Source of the DNA: Haloarchaeobius sp. FL176
Lineage (GTDB): Archaea > Halobacteriota > Halobacteria > Halobacteriales > Natrialbaceae
Length of the DNA: 64,000 nt
Assembly (NCBI RefSeq): GCF_024609245.1
Contig: NZ_JANJYH010000002.1
Coordinates: 124,001-188,000 of the forward strand
Reading direction: 5' to 3'
Part shown: one piece after another, positions 23,839-32,499 of the stretch
Numbering within the stretch: the first letter of the stretch is position 1
Layout: every line of letters starts with the position of its first letter
Position numbers and translations under genes: made by a program
The notes under the pieces: generated by a model
Seen by the model: the letters and a program-made list of their open reading frames with translations, nothing else
The model's database searches: none
Told to the model about the DNA's origin: nothing

Positions 23839-25650
23839 ATGTCGGACTCGGATACAACCCCCACGGACACATCGGCGGACGCACTTCGAACCCCCATCGT
23901 CGCGGTCCTCGGCCACGTCGACCACGGCAAGACCAGCCTGCTCGACAAGATCCGCGGCTCGGCGGTCATCGAGGGCGAGGCGGGGGCCATCACCCAGCAC
24001 ATCGGCGCAACCGCCGTCCCGCTCGACGTGGTCTCCGACATGGCGGGCGAACTGGTCGACCCCGACGACTTCGACCTGCCCGGTCTGCTGTTCATCGACA
24101 CCCCCGGCCACCACTCCTTCACCACCCTGCGCTCCCGCGGCGGAGCCCTCGCCGACATCGCCGTCCTCGTCGTCGACGTCAACGACGGCTTCCAGCCGCA
24201 GACGCTCGAGGCGATCAACATCCTGCAGAACACCCAGACGCCCTTTATCGTCGCCGCCAACAAGGTCGACACGGTGCCGGGCTGGAACCCCAACGAGGAC
24301 AGCCCCATCAAGCCGTCCTACGACGCGCAGTCCGACCGCGTCCGCGGCGACCTCGACGACCGCCTCTACAACATCATCGGCGAGCTCTCGGACCAGGGCT
24401 TCTCCGCCGACATGTACTGGCGCGTCCAGAACTTCCAGAACAACATCGGCGTCGTCCCCGTCTCCGCGATGACCGGCGAGGGCGTCCCGGACCTCCTCGC
24501 AGTCATGATGGGGCTCTCCCAGCGATACATGAAGGAGGAGATGGCCATCGACGTCGACGGCCCCGGGGTCGGGACCGTCCTCGAGGTGAAAGAGGAGCGC
24601 GGCTTCGGCACCACCGTCGACATCGTGCTCTACGACGGCACCATCCGCGAGGACGACACCATCGTCGTCGGCGGGGAGAACAACCCCATCGTCACCGACG
24701 TCCGCGCGCTGCTCCAGCCCCGCCCGCTCGCCGAGATCCGCACCGAGAGCCGCTTCGAACAGGTCGAAAGTGTCGGTGCCGCCGCGGGTATCAAGGTCGC
24801 CGCGCCGGACCTCGACGAGGCGATGGCGGGCGCACCCATCCGCGTCGTCGGCGACCGCGACCTCGACGCGGTCATCGACGAGGTGCAGGCCGAACTCGCC
24901 GAGGTCGCCGTCGACACCGTGGAGGACGGCGTCGTCGTCAAGGCGGACACGCTCGGCTCGCTGGAGGCCATGGCCGACGCCCTCTCGGAGGCCGAGATAC
25001 CCATCGTCCGCGCCGAGGTCGGCGACGTCGCACCGCGGGACATTGCCGTCGCATCCACCGCGGAGGACGAGCTCCACCGCGCCATCCTCGGCTTCAACGT
25101 CGACGTGCTCGGCGACGCCGAGGACCGCGCCGACGTCGAGGACGTGAAGATATACACGGACGACGTCATCTACCAGCTCGTCGAGGAGTACGACACGTTC
25201 GTCGAGGACCAGCGCCAGTCCCAGCAGGACACCGTCCTGGAGAACATCGCCCGTCCCGCTCGCTTCCAGATCCTCGACGACCACACGTTCCGCCAGAACG
25301 ACCCCGCCGTCGTCGGCGTCGAGATCCTCTCGGGGACCGTCAAGAAGAACCAGTACGTCGTGAAGTTCGACGGCAACGATGCCAATCGCGTCGGCGAGCT
25401 CAAGGGCATCCAGGAACAGGGTGAGGAGGTCGACGAGGCCCGTGCCGGCAACCGCGTCTCGGTCGCCATCGACGGCCCGACGGTCGGCCGGCAGATCGAG
25501 GAGGGCGACGAGCTCTGGATCGAGCTCCCCGAGAAGCACGCGAAGATTCTCGAACAGGAGCTCAAGGAGGAGATTCCGATGGACGAGCGCGAGGCGCTGT
25601 CGATGTACCTGGAGAAGCAGCGCAAGCGGGACCCCTTCTGGGGGAAGTGA
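23839..25650 (+). CDS. infB: Translation initiation factor aIF5B (IF2-like GTPase)
   Basis: Promotes subunit joining and initiator tRNA accommodation. The 603-residue GTPase has G1 GHVDHGKT at 25-32, G3 DTPGHHSF and G4 NKVD. Domain II with IF2 family pieces ([23 protein letters not shown]) follows, then domains III and IV ending [12 protein letters not shown]. It lacks the long N-terminal extension of eukaryotic eIF5B and has no visible intein. Start is [12 protein letters not shown] at 23839. A T6 run follows the stop. Confidence 0.95.
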   Translation: MSDSDTTPTDTSADALRTPIVAVLGHVDHGKTSLLDKIRGSAVIEGEAGAITQHIGATAVPLDVVSDMAGELVDPDDFDLPGLLFIDTPGHHSFTTLRSRGGALADIAVLVVDVNDGFQPQTLEAINILQNTQTPFIVAANKVDTVPGWNPNEDSPIKPSYDAQSDRVRGDLDDRLYNIIGELSDQGFSADMYWRVQNFQNNIGVVPVSAMTGEGVPDLLAVMMGLSQRYMKEEMAIDVDGPGVGTVLEVKEERGFGTTVDIVLYDGTIREDDTIVVGGENNPIVTDVRALLQPRPLAEIRTESRFEQVESVGAAAGIKVAAPDLDEAMAGAPIRVVGDRDLDAVIDEVQAELAEVAVDTVEDGVVVKADTLGSLEAMADALSEAEIPIVRAEVGDVAPRDIAVASTAEDELHRAILGFNVDVLGDAEDRADVEDVKIYTDDVIYQLVEEYDTFVEDQRQSQQDTVLENIARPARFQILDDHTFRQNDPAVVGVEILSGTVKKNQYVVKFDGNDANRVGELKGIQEQGEEVDEARAGNRVSVAIDGPTVGRQIEEGDELWIELPEKHAKILEQELKEEIPMDEREALSMYLEKQRKRDPFWGK

Positions 25651-25674
25651 GCTGGGCTCACACCACCGCTACCC

Positions 25675-25680
25675 TTTTTT
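25675..25680 (+). terminator. T6 run downstream of infB
   Basis: TTTTTT starts 24 bases after the infB stop, typical of archaeal U-tract termination. It also lies about 25 bases before the next ATG, so it might act as a weak promoter element. Confidence 0.5.
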
Positions 25681-25702
25681 GCTGACCGGCTGACACCCGA
25701 GC

Positions 25703-26374
25703 ATGGCGATTTCCCTCCTCGAACTCGACGTCGACGGCGAGACCTACGAGGCGCGACTGAACACACCGGAAGCCGGCGAGACGGACACCTGCGTCGTCGT
25801 GCTCCCCGGCGGCGGCCACGGTCCATTCGGCGACATCTTCGACGTCACGGCGTACGAACTCGCACAGGCGAACGTCGCGACGTACCGCTTCGAGACGTGG
25901 ACGTCGCCCGACGAGCTGCGGGCGAAATCGTTCGCCGACTTCCACGCCGAACTCGACGCGGCCATCGCCGACGTGCGGGAGCGCGGCTACGACCGGCTGT
26001 TCCTGCTCGCGAAGAGCTTCGGCGGGCGCATCGGGTTCACGCACGACCTGGACGCGTTCGAGCGCGTGCTCGGCTGGGCGCCGGCGGTCCGCCTGTCGGA
26101 GGAGTCGACCTTCGAGGCCACCTACGACACGCCGCTCGGCGAGACGGAGGACCTGCACATCGACGCCGATGATGTCGCTGGCGTCGACGCACCGGTGCGT
26201 CTCGTCCGCGGCGACGAGGACGAGGTGGTCTCGGCCGACGACGCCGACGCGTTGGTCGACGCGCTCGCGGACGCCGAACTGCGCGGGATTCCCGGCGAGG
26301 ACCACTCGTTCAACGAGAACCGGACGACGGTCGTCGCGGAGACGCTCGACTACCTGGTGCCGGACGGCGGCTGA
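25703..26374 (+). CDS. Small alpha/beta hydrolase
   Basis: The 223-residue dienelactone-hydrolase or KANL3/Tex30-like protein has an oxyanion stretch LPGGGHGPFGDI, a nucleophile elbow AKSFGGRI (Ser), an acid in RGDEDEVVS and a His in GEDHSFN. Substrate is unknown. It is convergent with the Nudix gene (six bases apart). Confidence 0.83.
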   Translation: MAISLLELDVDGETYEARLNTPEAGETDTCVVVLPGGGHGPFGDIFDVTAYELAQANVATYRFETWTSPDELRAKSFADFHAELDAAIADVRERGYDRLFLLAKSFGGRIGFTHDLDAFERVLGWAPAVRLSEESTFEATYDTPLGETEDLHIDADDVAGVDAPVRLVRGDEDEVVSADDADALVDALADAELRGIPGEDHSFNENRTTVVAETLDYLVPDGG

Positions 26375-26380
26375 TCGCGG

Positions 26381-26842
26381 TCAGGGCTCGGCGACGTGGC
26401 CCGCGCCGTCGCCGTCGCCGTCGAGCAGCCGGCACAGCCCCCCGGGGTACAGCGGCTCCGGGCCATCCTGCACCGTTCCGAGGTCGAACCAGCCGGCGTC
26501 GTACTCGATGGCCCCGCCGGCGTCGACGCCCGAGAACGCCTCGCGCTCGTACAGCGACTCGTCCGCGAACTCGGCGGCCCGGAGCACGACGAGCTCGTGG
26601 TCGGGCTCGCCCTCCCAGCTGAACCGGTTCTCGATGGTGCCGAGCGTCTGACCCGCCGTGATTTCGACGTCCAGCTCCTCCCGGAACTCGCGTTCCAGTG
26701 CCTCGCCGCTCTCCTCGCCGAACTCGATACTGCCGCCGATGGGGCGGTAGAACGCGCCCTCACCCGGGTCGGTGAGCCGCTGGAGGAGGTGCTCGCCGTC
26801 GCGTTCGAGTATTCCGAGGACCTTCGTCTGGATGGGTGGCAT
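26381..26842 (-). CDS. Nudix hydrolase
   Basis: The 153 residues carry a full Nudix box GGSIEFGEESGEALEREFREELDV region (Gly, Glu, R-E-x-x-E-E pattern) near 36-59. The C-terminal half is acidic and glycine-rich (LLDGDGDGAGHVAEP). It would hydrolyse a nucleoside diphosphate linked to another group. The substrate is not readable from sequence, though the ADP-ribose/NTP-type short Nudix proteins are the nearest match. Confidence 0.88.
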   Translation of the reverse strand: MPPIQTKVLGILERDGEHLLQRLTDPGEGAFYRPIGGSIEFGEESGEALEREFREELDVEITAGQTLGTIENRFSWEGEPDHELVVLRAAEFADESLYEREAFSGVDAGGAIEYDAGWFDLGTVQDGPEPLYPGGLCRLLDGDGDGAGHVAEP

Positions 26843-26892
26843 AGACCGGCGTAGAGTCGACCGTCCGGCCTAAAACTGTTGCTTCGCCCCCG

Positions 26893-27288
26893 CTACCGCG
26901 CGGTCTGCGACACCGAGTCGGAGATGGCGTGTTTCACCTGGAGCGCAGCCGAGGCCGCCAGTCCGCGGGCGACCTCCGCCTGGTCCTCGGGGTCGATGAG
27001 GTCCTCGTCGCCGAACTCGTCGACGTCCGGCGTGAAGCCCGCGCTGATGGGGTTGCCGACCGGCGGCTGGACGGCGACGGTCGCCTGCGGGCCGCCGACA
27101 CCGTTGGAGATGTCGCCGTCGACGACGTACTCGTCGGGGAGGAACTCCCGGGTCAGAGCGGCGATGCGGGAGACGTCCGCGCGGAGCCGCCGCTTCTGTT
27201 CCGCCGTGAGCTCTGGCACGTCGGCGGACGCACGCTTCCCTGCCTGCGTGCTGCCCGGAAGACCGGCGTACGGAGTGTTTCCATTCAT
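26893..27288 (-). CDS. Conserved haloarchaeal protein, DUF5811-like
   Basis: Unknown function. The 131 residues start MNGNTPYAGLPGSTQAGKRA, a start I associate with DUF5811, and contain AALTREFLPDEYVVDGDI and GPQATVAVQPPVGNPISAGF. The Ala-rich C-terminal helix is followed by a short tail. Soluble and acidic. A promoter probably lies in the 211-base gap to the right. Confidence 0.8.
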   Translation of the reverse strand: MNGNTPYAGLPGSTQAGKRASADVPELTAEQKRRLRADVSRIAALTREFLPDEYVVDGDISNGVGGPQATVAVQPPVGNPISAGFTPDVDEFGDEDLIDPEDQAEVARGLAASAALQVKHAISDSVSQTAR

Positions 27289-27499
27289 AAAAGCTCGCTA
27301 CTCCGCCTATGTTCGGATGGGCTAAAAGTCGTTCGGCTACGGAAGTCGGGGAGGGACTGAGCAGGCGAGTTCGCCCCCCGAGGCGGCTACGCGTGCTGCC
27401 CGTGCTGGGCTTCCGGAGCTGGTGCTCGGGGCTGTGGCCTGCCGAACGGTCGTCGTGCCGACGAAAAGGCTCTTGGTCGGACACCCGATACGTCTACCC

Positions 27500-28123
27500 A
27501 TGGCAGACGGCTCGGAGGAGAAGACCGTCGACAAGTCGACGGACGAGCTCCTCGCAGAGACGGACAACCTCCTCTCGGATCTCGACGGCGGGGGCGAGAG
27601 CGCCCGCGAGTCGGACGCCGAGCAGTCCACCCGAAGCGAGCCTTCCCCGACCGAAGACGACGGGGGGTTCGACCTCGGCTTCGGGGACGATTCGGCGTCG
27701 ACGCAGGCCGAGCAGTCCCAGCAGTCCGAGTCGACGGGCGAGGGCTGGCGGCGCTACTTCAACCCGAAGTCGTTCCTGCTGGCGACGGCGCTGTTGACCG
27801 CGGGCTTCGTCGCCGGTGGGTTCGTCCCCGTCCTCGGCGCGCTCGCGAGCTGGGCGGGGCTCGTCGGCGCGGCGTTCGTGTACGGGCTCGGCACGTCGCA
27901 GGGCCGGTACCCGGAGACGGCGCTCGCGGGCGCTGGCGTCGGACTGGTGACGACCGTACTGAGCAGCCTGCGGTTCATCGCGCTCGCGAACGGACAGTTG
28001 CTGCTCGCGGTCGGTGGGGGCCTCGGGCTGGTCGGCGCGCTCGCCGGGTACTACTTCGGGTCCGACCTGCGGAAGGGACTCACCAGCGACCCCGACGAGT
28101 TCGAGGACGACCTGAGCTGGTAG
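27500..28123 (+). CDS. Membrane protein with acidic N-terminus (DUF456-like)
   Basis: The 207 residues open with a roughly 85-residue disordered acidic and serine-rich cytoplasmic stretch (DELLAETDNLLSDLDGGG). Four glycine/alanine-rich spans follow (about 95-200), ending in DPDEFEDDLSW. The membrane half resembles DUF456-like helices of haloarchaea. Function is unknown. It is convergent with the ArsR-like gene and their stops touch (28123/28124). Confidence 0.78.
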   Translation: MADGSEEKTVDKSTDELLAETDNLLSDLDGGGESARESDAEQSTRSEPSPTEDDGGFDLGFGDDSASTQAEQSQQSESTGEGWRRYFNPKSFLLATALLTAGFVAGGFVPVLGALASWAGLVGAAFVYGLGTSQGRYPETALAGAGVGLVTTVLSSLRFIALANGQLLLAVGGGLGLVGALAGYYFGSDLRKGLTSDPDEFEDDLSW

Positions 28124-28780
28124 TCAGTCGGCGAGTTGCCAGCCGTCCGTGCCGTAGCGGACGAGGTCGTTGTCCTGCAGGTCCGCGAGGACGTCCTCGA
28201 CCATTCCCGGGGGTGCGTCGACGCTGTTTGCGATCTCGACGGCGGATCTGGGCTCGGAGCGCACCGCGAGCAGCACGTCGGCGTAGAGCCGGCTGTCGCT
28301 ACCGGCACCGACGGTGTCCGTGATGCGGTCGAGCACGTCGGTCATGCGGCCCTGTACCCACCGCTGTGCCATCGAGAGCTCGTTCTCGAGCTCCTCCAGC
28401 CGGGAGAGGTCGGCGACGAGGTCGTTCGTGTCCTCGCCCTCCTCGGAGTACTGTACGTCGAGTTTGAGGTGCCGACAGGTCGTCATGTCCAGGCTCTTCG
28501 AGGCGGGGTAGGCGCTCTTGGTGGCGAAGGCGTAGGGGGAGACGTTGACTTCCAGTCGGAGGTTCCGGGCGATGTGGAAGTACTTCCGGCGCTGGTCGTC
28601 GGTGTGGCTTTCGATGAGGCCGGCGTCCTCGAGCTTCCGGAGGTGTTCGATGACCGCCTTCGGGCTGACCCCCAGGTACTCGCTGATTTCGGTGACGTAG
28701 CACGGTTTCCGAGCGAGCAGGCGCAGAATGCGCCGTCTGTTCTCGTTTCCGAGCAGGTCGAGCAACGCCGCTGAGTCCAT
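28124..28780 (-). CDS. ArsR-like winged-helix regulator with second C-terminal wHTH
   Basis: The 218 residues begin with an ArsR-type wHTH (LLGNENRRRILRLLARKPCYVTEISEYLGVSP..., about 5-75). A middle alpha region follows, then a second winged helix (about 170-218, SAVEIANSVDAPPGMVEDVLADLQDNDLVRY). No classical CxCxxC metal site is seen. Haloarchaeal regulators of this make are abundant. The target is unknown, and the divergent side faces an unrelated gap. Confidence 0.85.
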   Translation of the reverse strand: MDSAALLDLLGNENRRRILRLLARKPCYVTEISEYLGVSPKAVIEHLRKLEDAGLIESHTDDQRRKYFHIARNLRLEVNVSPYAFATKSAYPASKSLDMTTCRHLKLDVQYSEEGEDTNDLVADLSRLEELENELSMAQRWVQGRMTDVLDRITDTVGAGSDSRLYADVLLAVRSEPRSAVEIANSVDAPPGMVEDVLADLQDNDLVRYGTDGWQLAD

Positions 28781-28841
28781 CTAGCTGTGCCTTGGCGATT
28801 AGCGCGTAAAAGCGTCACCCCTCCGGTCCGGCCGCCGTCGA

Positions 28842-29843
28842 TCAGGTCGTGGCCTGCCGAACTGGCTCGAGGAGGACGGTGTCGCCCCCGTAGATGCCGT
28901 CGTCCGGTGGGCCGTTGCCGCCGTTGCCGCCGTTACCATCGCCGGGGCCGTTGCCGCCGTTGCCGTCGTTACCACCGTCGGAGCCGTTGCCGCCCGGACC
29001 GGCAGTGGGGCCGTCGTCGGAGCCATTCCCACCGCCGGGGGCGTCGTCAGGACCGCCAGGCCCGTTTCCCGGGTCGTCGTCGGAGCTATTGTCGCCGCCA
29101 GGGGCGTCGTCAGGACCGTCAGGCGCGTTTCCCGGGCCATCGGACGTGTTCCCGCGGTTCCCCTCGCCCTGGCCGGGGTCGTCACCTGGGCCGCCCTCGC
29201 CGGCCCCGGTTTCGTTCCCGCAGTTCGGCCGTTCCGTCTCGCAGTCGTCCCGGTCGAGTCCGGGCACGTCCTCGGGCGGGCCGCCCCCGCCGAGTTCGCG
29301 GGCCATCTCCGCGACCTCGGGGCCGGTGAGTTCGCTCGCGTTCTGCCGGAGGCGGTCGAGTTCGGTGGTGTTCACGCCGACCTCGCGGGCGGCCTCCTCG
29401 GTCTGGTTCAGTGCGGAGCCGAGCGCGGCGAGGCGGGTGGTCAGCGACGCCAGCTGTGCGCGGTAGGCGACGCGGCTCATCTCGTCACGGCGCTCCTGCA
29501 GCCGTTTGCGCTGCTCCTGAAGTGCGTCGAGTCGCGCTTCGAGGGCGTTCGTGCGACCCTCGACGAGCCGGACTTGCGTCGCGTTGTCGCCGGACCCGTT
29601 CCAGGCGGCGGTCCACATACCGCCCTCGATTTCGGCGTCGGCGTCGGCGGCAGCGGACTGCGTGAACGTGGAGAAGGCTCCACCCATCGACCGGTTCGAG
29701 GAACTGTTGTTCCCCGCCTGCGGTGGCGTATCTGCGGTCGCTGCGTCGCCCGCCGTCGCGGGGGCCGGGCGGTCCGCGACCGCCACGGGGAGGGCTGCGA
29801 CGGTAAGCATGACGCAGGCCAGTACAGCGAGTGTACGCTTCAT
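28842..29843 (-). CDS. Secreted coiled-coil protein with Gly/Asn/Asp-rich tail
   Basis: The 333 residues have a Sec-type signal (MKRTLAVLACVMLTVAALPVAVA). An alpha-helical coiled-coil region follows (about 95-180, EARLDALQEQRKRLQERRDEM and similar). About 130 residues of low-complexity Gly-Pro-Asn-Asp-Ser come next with repeated GPDDAPGG blocks. There is no lipobox and no PGF-CTERM. A similar arrangement occurs in haloarchaeal DUF7096-like surface proteins. The GTG before the ATG is in frame but ignored. Confidence 0.8.
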   Translation of the reverse strand: MKRTLAVLACVMLTVAALPVAVADRPAPATAGDAATADTPPQAGNNSSSNRSMGGAFSTFTQSAAADADAEIEGGMWTAAWNGSGDNATQVRLVEGRTNALEARLDALQEQRKRLQERRDEMSRVAYRAQLASLTTRLAALGSALNQTEEAAREVGVNTTELDRLRQNASELTGPEVAEMARELGGGGPPEDVPGLDRDDCETERPNCGNETGAGEGGPGDDPGQGEGNRGNTSDGPGNAPDGPDDAPGGDNSSDDDPGNGPGGPDDAPGGGNGSDDGPTAGPGGNGSDGGNDGNGGNGPGDGNGGNGGNGPPDDGIYGGDTVLLEPVRQATT

Positions 29844-29961
29844 CACCGGGGCCTAGGACTGACTACGGTAAAAACCTCTACCACTGTTCGGACGGTTCAC
29901 CCGCAGGAGCGGGACCGTTCAGAACCGTTTTTCCGGCTGTAGTCGGTCGATTTGTGGTCCG

Positions 29962-29971
29962 GCATAAATAC
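29962..29971 (+). promoter_or_regulatory. TATA box of the DUF5802-like gene
   Basis: CATAAATA (29963-29970) is centred about 29 bases before the ATG at 29996, consistent with a leaderless message. The conserved family start (MFEEFSTSYYLGRLY) is 24 bases further on. Confidence 0.5.
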
Positions 29972-29995
29972 TGCCCAGTAGGCTTTTGCGTGTCA

Positions 29996-30409
29996 ATGTC
30001 TTCCATACACGTGCACAGCATGTTCGAAGAGTTCTCGACCAGCTACTATCTCGGGCGGTTGTACGTCACGCCGTCCGATGGCGACGAGCCCGTGATGCAA
30101 CGCGAGCAGCACGAGCGCGTCGCCGAACAACTCTACCACGACGGGAGCGGCGTCACCCGGACCGACAGCCCGCTGGTGATGAAACTGGACACGGCTCACC
30201 TTGCCGTGCGCGGCGAGGACTGGGTCCCCGCGGACACACTCGCGGTACCGGCGTCGCTCCTCGAGCGGACCGACATCACCAACCCACCGGAGCTGACCGA
30301 GGTGTTCCTCGCGAAGGCGGACCGGGCCTCGCAGCTGCTCCAGTTCACGGGGTACGCCGAGGCCGAGCCGACCGAGGAGTTCGACGTGGGACCGAACACG
30401 GGCACCTGA
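29996..30409 (+). CDS. Conserved haloarchaeal protein, DUF5802-like
   Basis: Unknown function. The 137 residues from ATG 29996 (MSSIHVHSMFEEFSTSYYLG) carry the LGRLYVTPSDGDEPVM start that I recognise as DUF5802. The family start may instead be the internal ATG at 30020; the promoter box at 29963-29970 suits 29996. Soluble and beta-rich, no metal motif. It is followed by the Vms1-like gene after 77 bases in the same direction. Confidence 0.82.
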   Translation: MSSIHVHSMFEEFSTSYYLGRLYVTPSDGDEPVMQREQHERVAEQLYHDGSGVTRTDSPLVMKLDTAHLAVRGEDWVPADTLAVPASLLERTDITNPPELTEVFLAKADRASQLLQFTGYAEAEPTEEFDVGPNTGT

Positions 30410-30486
30410 GCGCCCACTGCCGCTTTTGTTCGACGGACGGCCCGACTGCGCAACCTAGAAGTGCGCGGCTCTCCCGGATGCGTACG

Positions 30487-31380
30487 ATGCTCGACGAGCT
30501 GCTCGGCCGCGCGGCGCTGAAGGACCGCATCGAGGAGTTGGAGGAGGAGACCGAGCGCCTGGCGGCCCAGCTCGAGGCGGAGTCCGAACGCCGCGCGGAC
30601 GCCGTCAGCGAAAGACAGGACGCGGAGGAGCGCGTCAACCGGCTGGAGGACCGCATCGCCCAGCTGGAGGGCGAGCTCGACCGGCGCGAGGACGACGGGG
30701 ACGACCTGGCCTTCCGCGACCGGGCCGACCTCCGTGACGAGCGACTCGACGCGGTGCTCGGACGGCTGGAATCGGTAGAGACGGAGCCCGAGGGGTTCGT
30801 CTCGGCGGCCGTCGCTGACGGCGCGGACGCGTCCGACGCCGTCGCCGACCTGCTCGGCGACCGCGCCCGGCTGGTCGAACGTGCCACGCCATGCCTCGTC
30901 TACGCCGACGACGCCGGGCTCGTCTCCGCGGTGCTGGAACCGCCGGTCCAGCCCGAGCCGTTCTGCGAGTGGGGCGATTCGCCCCGGATCGACCGGTCGT
31001 GGTGCCAGCCGACGGGGGAGTTCGCCCTCGCCCTCGTCCGTGCGGACGTGTTCGCAATCGGCGAGTACGACGGCCGCGAGCGGCGCTCGGCGCGCTCGTT
31101 CGAGAGCGACGTAAAGAGCGACCACTCGAAGGGCGGCTTCTCGCAGGGTCGGTTCGAGCGCATCCGCGACGAGCAGATCCGCGACCACCTTGCGGAGTGT
31201 CGGGCGGCGATCTCCGAGCGGGATGCCGACCGCCTGTTCGTCGTCGGCGACCGGCGATTGGTCGGCGAGTTCTCCGACGAGGCGGCGGCGACGGCGGCCG
31301 TAGACGTGAGCGAGGGCGGTACGGCGGGGCTGGACGCCGCACTGCACGAGTTCTTCACGACCCGGCTGTCGACGTTCTAG
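30487..31380 (+). CDS. Vms1/ANKZF1-like release factor (VLRF1 domain), archaeal
   Basis: Likely a ribosome-associated quality-control factor that frees nascent chains from peptidyl-tRNA. The 297 residues have an N-terminal coiled coil (about 10-80) and a C-terminal VLRF1 fold. The catalytic loop KGGFSQGRFERIR at 215-227 carries Gln220 in the place of the eRF1 GGQ and Vms1 RGTAQG glutamine. In eukaryotes Vms1 cleaves chains on stalled 60S subunits. ATG 30478 is in frame nine bases upstream. Assignment is by motif memory, not a search. Confidence 0.78.
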   Translation: MLDELLGRAALKDRIEELEEETERLAAQLEAESERRADAVSERQDAEERVNRLEDRIAQLEGELDRREDDGDDLAFRDRADLRDERLDAVLGRLESVETEPEGFVSAAVADGADASDAVADLLGDRARLVERATPCLVYADDAGLVSAVLEPPVQPEPFCEWGDSPRIDRSWCQPTGEFALALVRADVFAIGEYDGRERRSARSFESDVKSDHSKGGFSQGRFERIRDEQIRDHLAECRAAISERDADRLFVVGDRRLVGEFSDEAAATAAVDVSEGGTAGLDAALHEFFTTRLSTF

Positions 31381-31485
31381 CGGCTGGCCCGGGCGAGTCG
31401 GTCGGGGACTCGATAGCGGCCCGACAGTCCCGACCACCTTGCCGTCCCGAGAACGCTTTTCACGTCATCGGGCGAACCCGGAGTC

Positions 31486-32499
31486 ATGCGAATCGCCATC
31501 CTCGCCCACGAGAAGTTCCCCGACCGCGCCAAGACCGCGCTCGGGCTGCTCCGCTACAGCGACGACGAGGTGGTCGCGGTGCTCGACCGCGACAACGCCG
31601 GCAGCCGAGTCGGCGACTTCGTCGGCGACGTACAGGACGCCCCAATCGTCGCGTCGATGGCCGACGCGCCGGACTGCGACGCGCTGGTCGTGGGGATCGC
31701 ACCCATTGGCGGTGGCTTCGAGGAGTCCTGGCGCGACGACGTGCGGACGGCGCTCCGGAACGGCTGCGACCTCGTCGCCGGCCTGCACTACTTCCTCGCG
31801 GACGACGGCGAGTTCGCCGACCTCGCCGCGGCGAACGGCTGTGACATCTGGGACGTGCGCGAGCCGCCCGCGGACCTGACCGTCGCCGAGGGCGTGGCGG
31901 GGGAGGTCGACGCCGAGGTCGTCTGCACCGTCGGCACGGACTGCTCGGTGGGGAAGATGACGGCGACGATGGAGCTCTGCGAGGCTGCCCGGGAGGCCGG
32001 CCACGACGCCGCCGTGATTCCGACGGGCCAGACCGGCATCATGATCGAGAACTGGGGCGTGCCCGTCGACCGCGTCGTCAGCGACTTCACCGCGGGCGCG
32101 GTCGAGTCGATGATACTGGAGAAGGGCGACGAGCACGACTACCTGTTCGTCGAGGGCCAGGGCTCCATCGTCCATCCCGCGTACTCCGCGGTCACCTGCG
32201 GCATCCTCCACGGCGCACAGCCCGACTCGCTGGTGCTCTGCCACGAGGCCGGGCGCGAGGCGGTCCACGGCTACGAGTCCTTTCCGCTCCAGCCCGTCGA
32301 GACGTACGTCGACCTGTACGAGGGGCTGGCAGCACCGGTCCGCGAGACGGGCGTCGTCGCCGGCGCGCTGAACACCGTCGGGCTCGATGACGACGACGCA
32401 GTCCGGGATGCCGTCGACGAGTTCGCCGACGCGCTTGACGCGCCCGCGACCGACCTCGTCCGCTTCGGGGCCGACGACGTGCTGGAGGCGATACTGTGA
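31486..32499 (+). CDS. dgcN: DgcN family protein (DUF1611), putative D-glutamate N-acetyltransferase
   Basis: The 337-residue protein of the DUF1611 family has a Rossmann-like N-terminal domain (MRIAILAHEKFPD) and a P-loop GTDCSVGKMT (about 150-159). In bacteria DgcN, with DgcA, acetylates D-glutamate so it can be racemised and used. Here it overlaps the DgcA-like gene by four bases (GTG within its TGA), the same pairing. The haloarchaeal function is inferred. The alternative is a role in dipeptide or D-amino-acid use. Confidence 0.82.
   Translation: MRIAILAHEKFPDRAKTALGLLRYSDDEVVAVLDRDNAGSRVGDFVGDVQDAPIVASMADAPDCDALVVGIAPIGGGFEESWRDDVRTALRNGCDLVAGLHYFLADDGEFADLAAANGCDIWDVREPPADLTVAEGVAGEVDAEVVCTVGTDCSVGKMTATMELCEAAREAGHDAAVIPTGQTGIMIENWGVPVDRVVSDFTAGAVESMILEKGDEHDYLFVEGQGSIVHPAYSAVTCGILHGAQPDSLVLCHEAGREAVHGYESFPLQPVETYVDLYEGLAAPVRETGVVAGALNTVGLDDDDAVRDAVDEFADALDAPATDLVRFGADDVLEAIL

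Noticed and set aside
23788-25539. 583-codon open frame antisense to infB
   Set aside because: Valine/aspartate/glycine-rich shadow with no motif; infB is certain.
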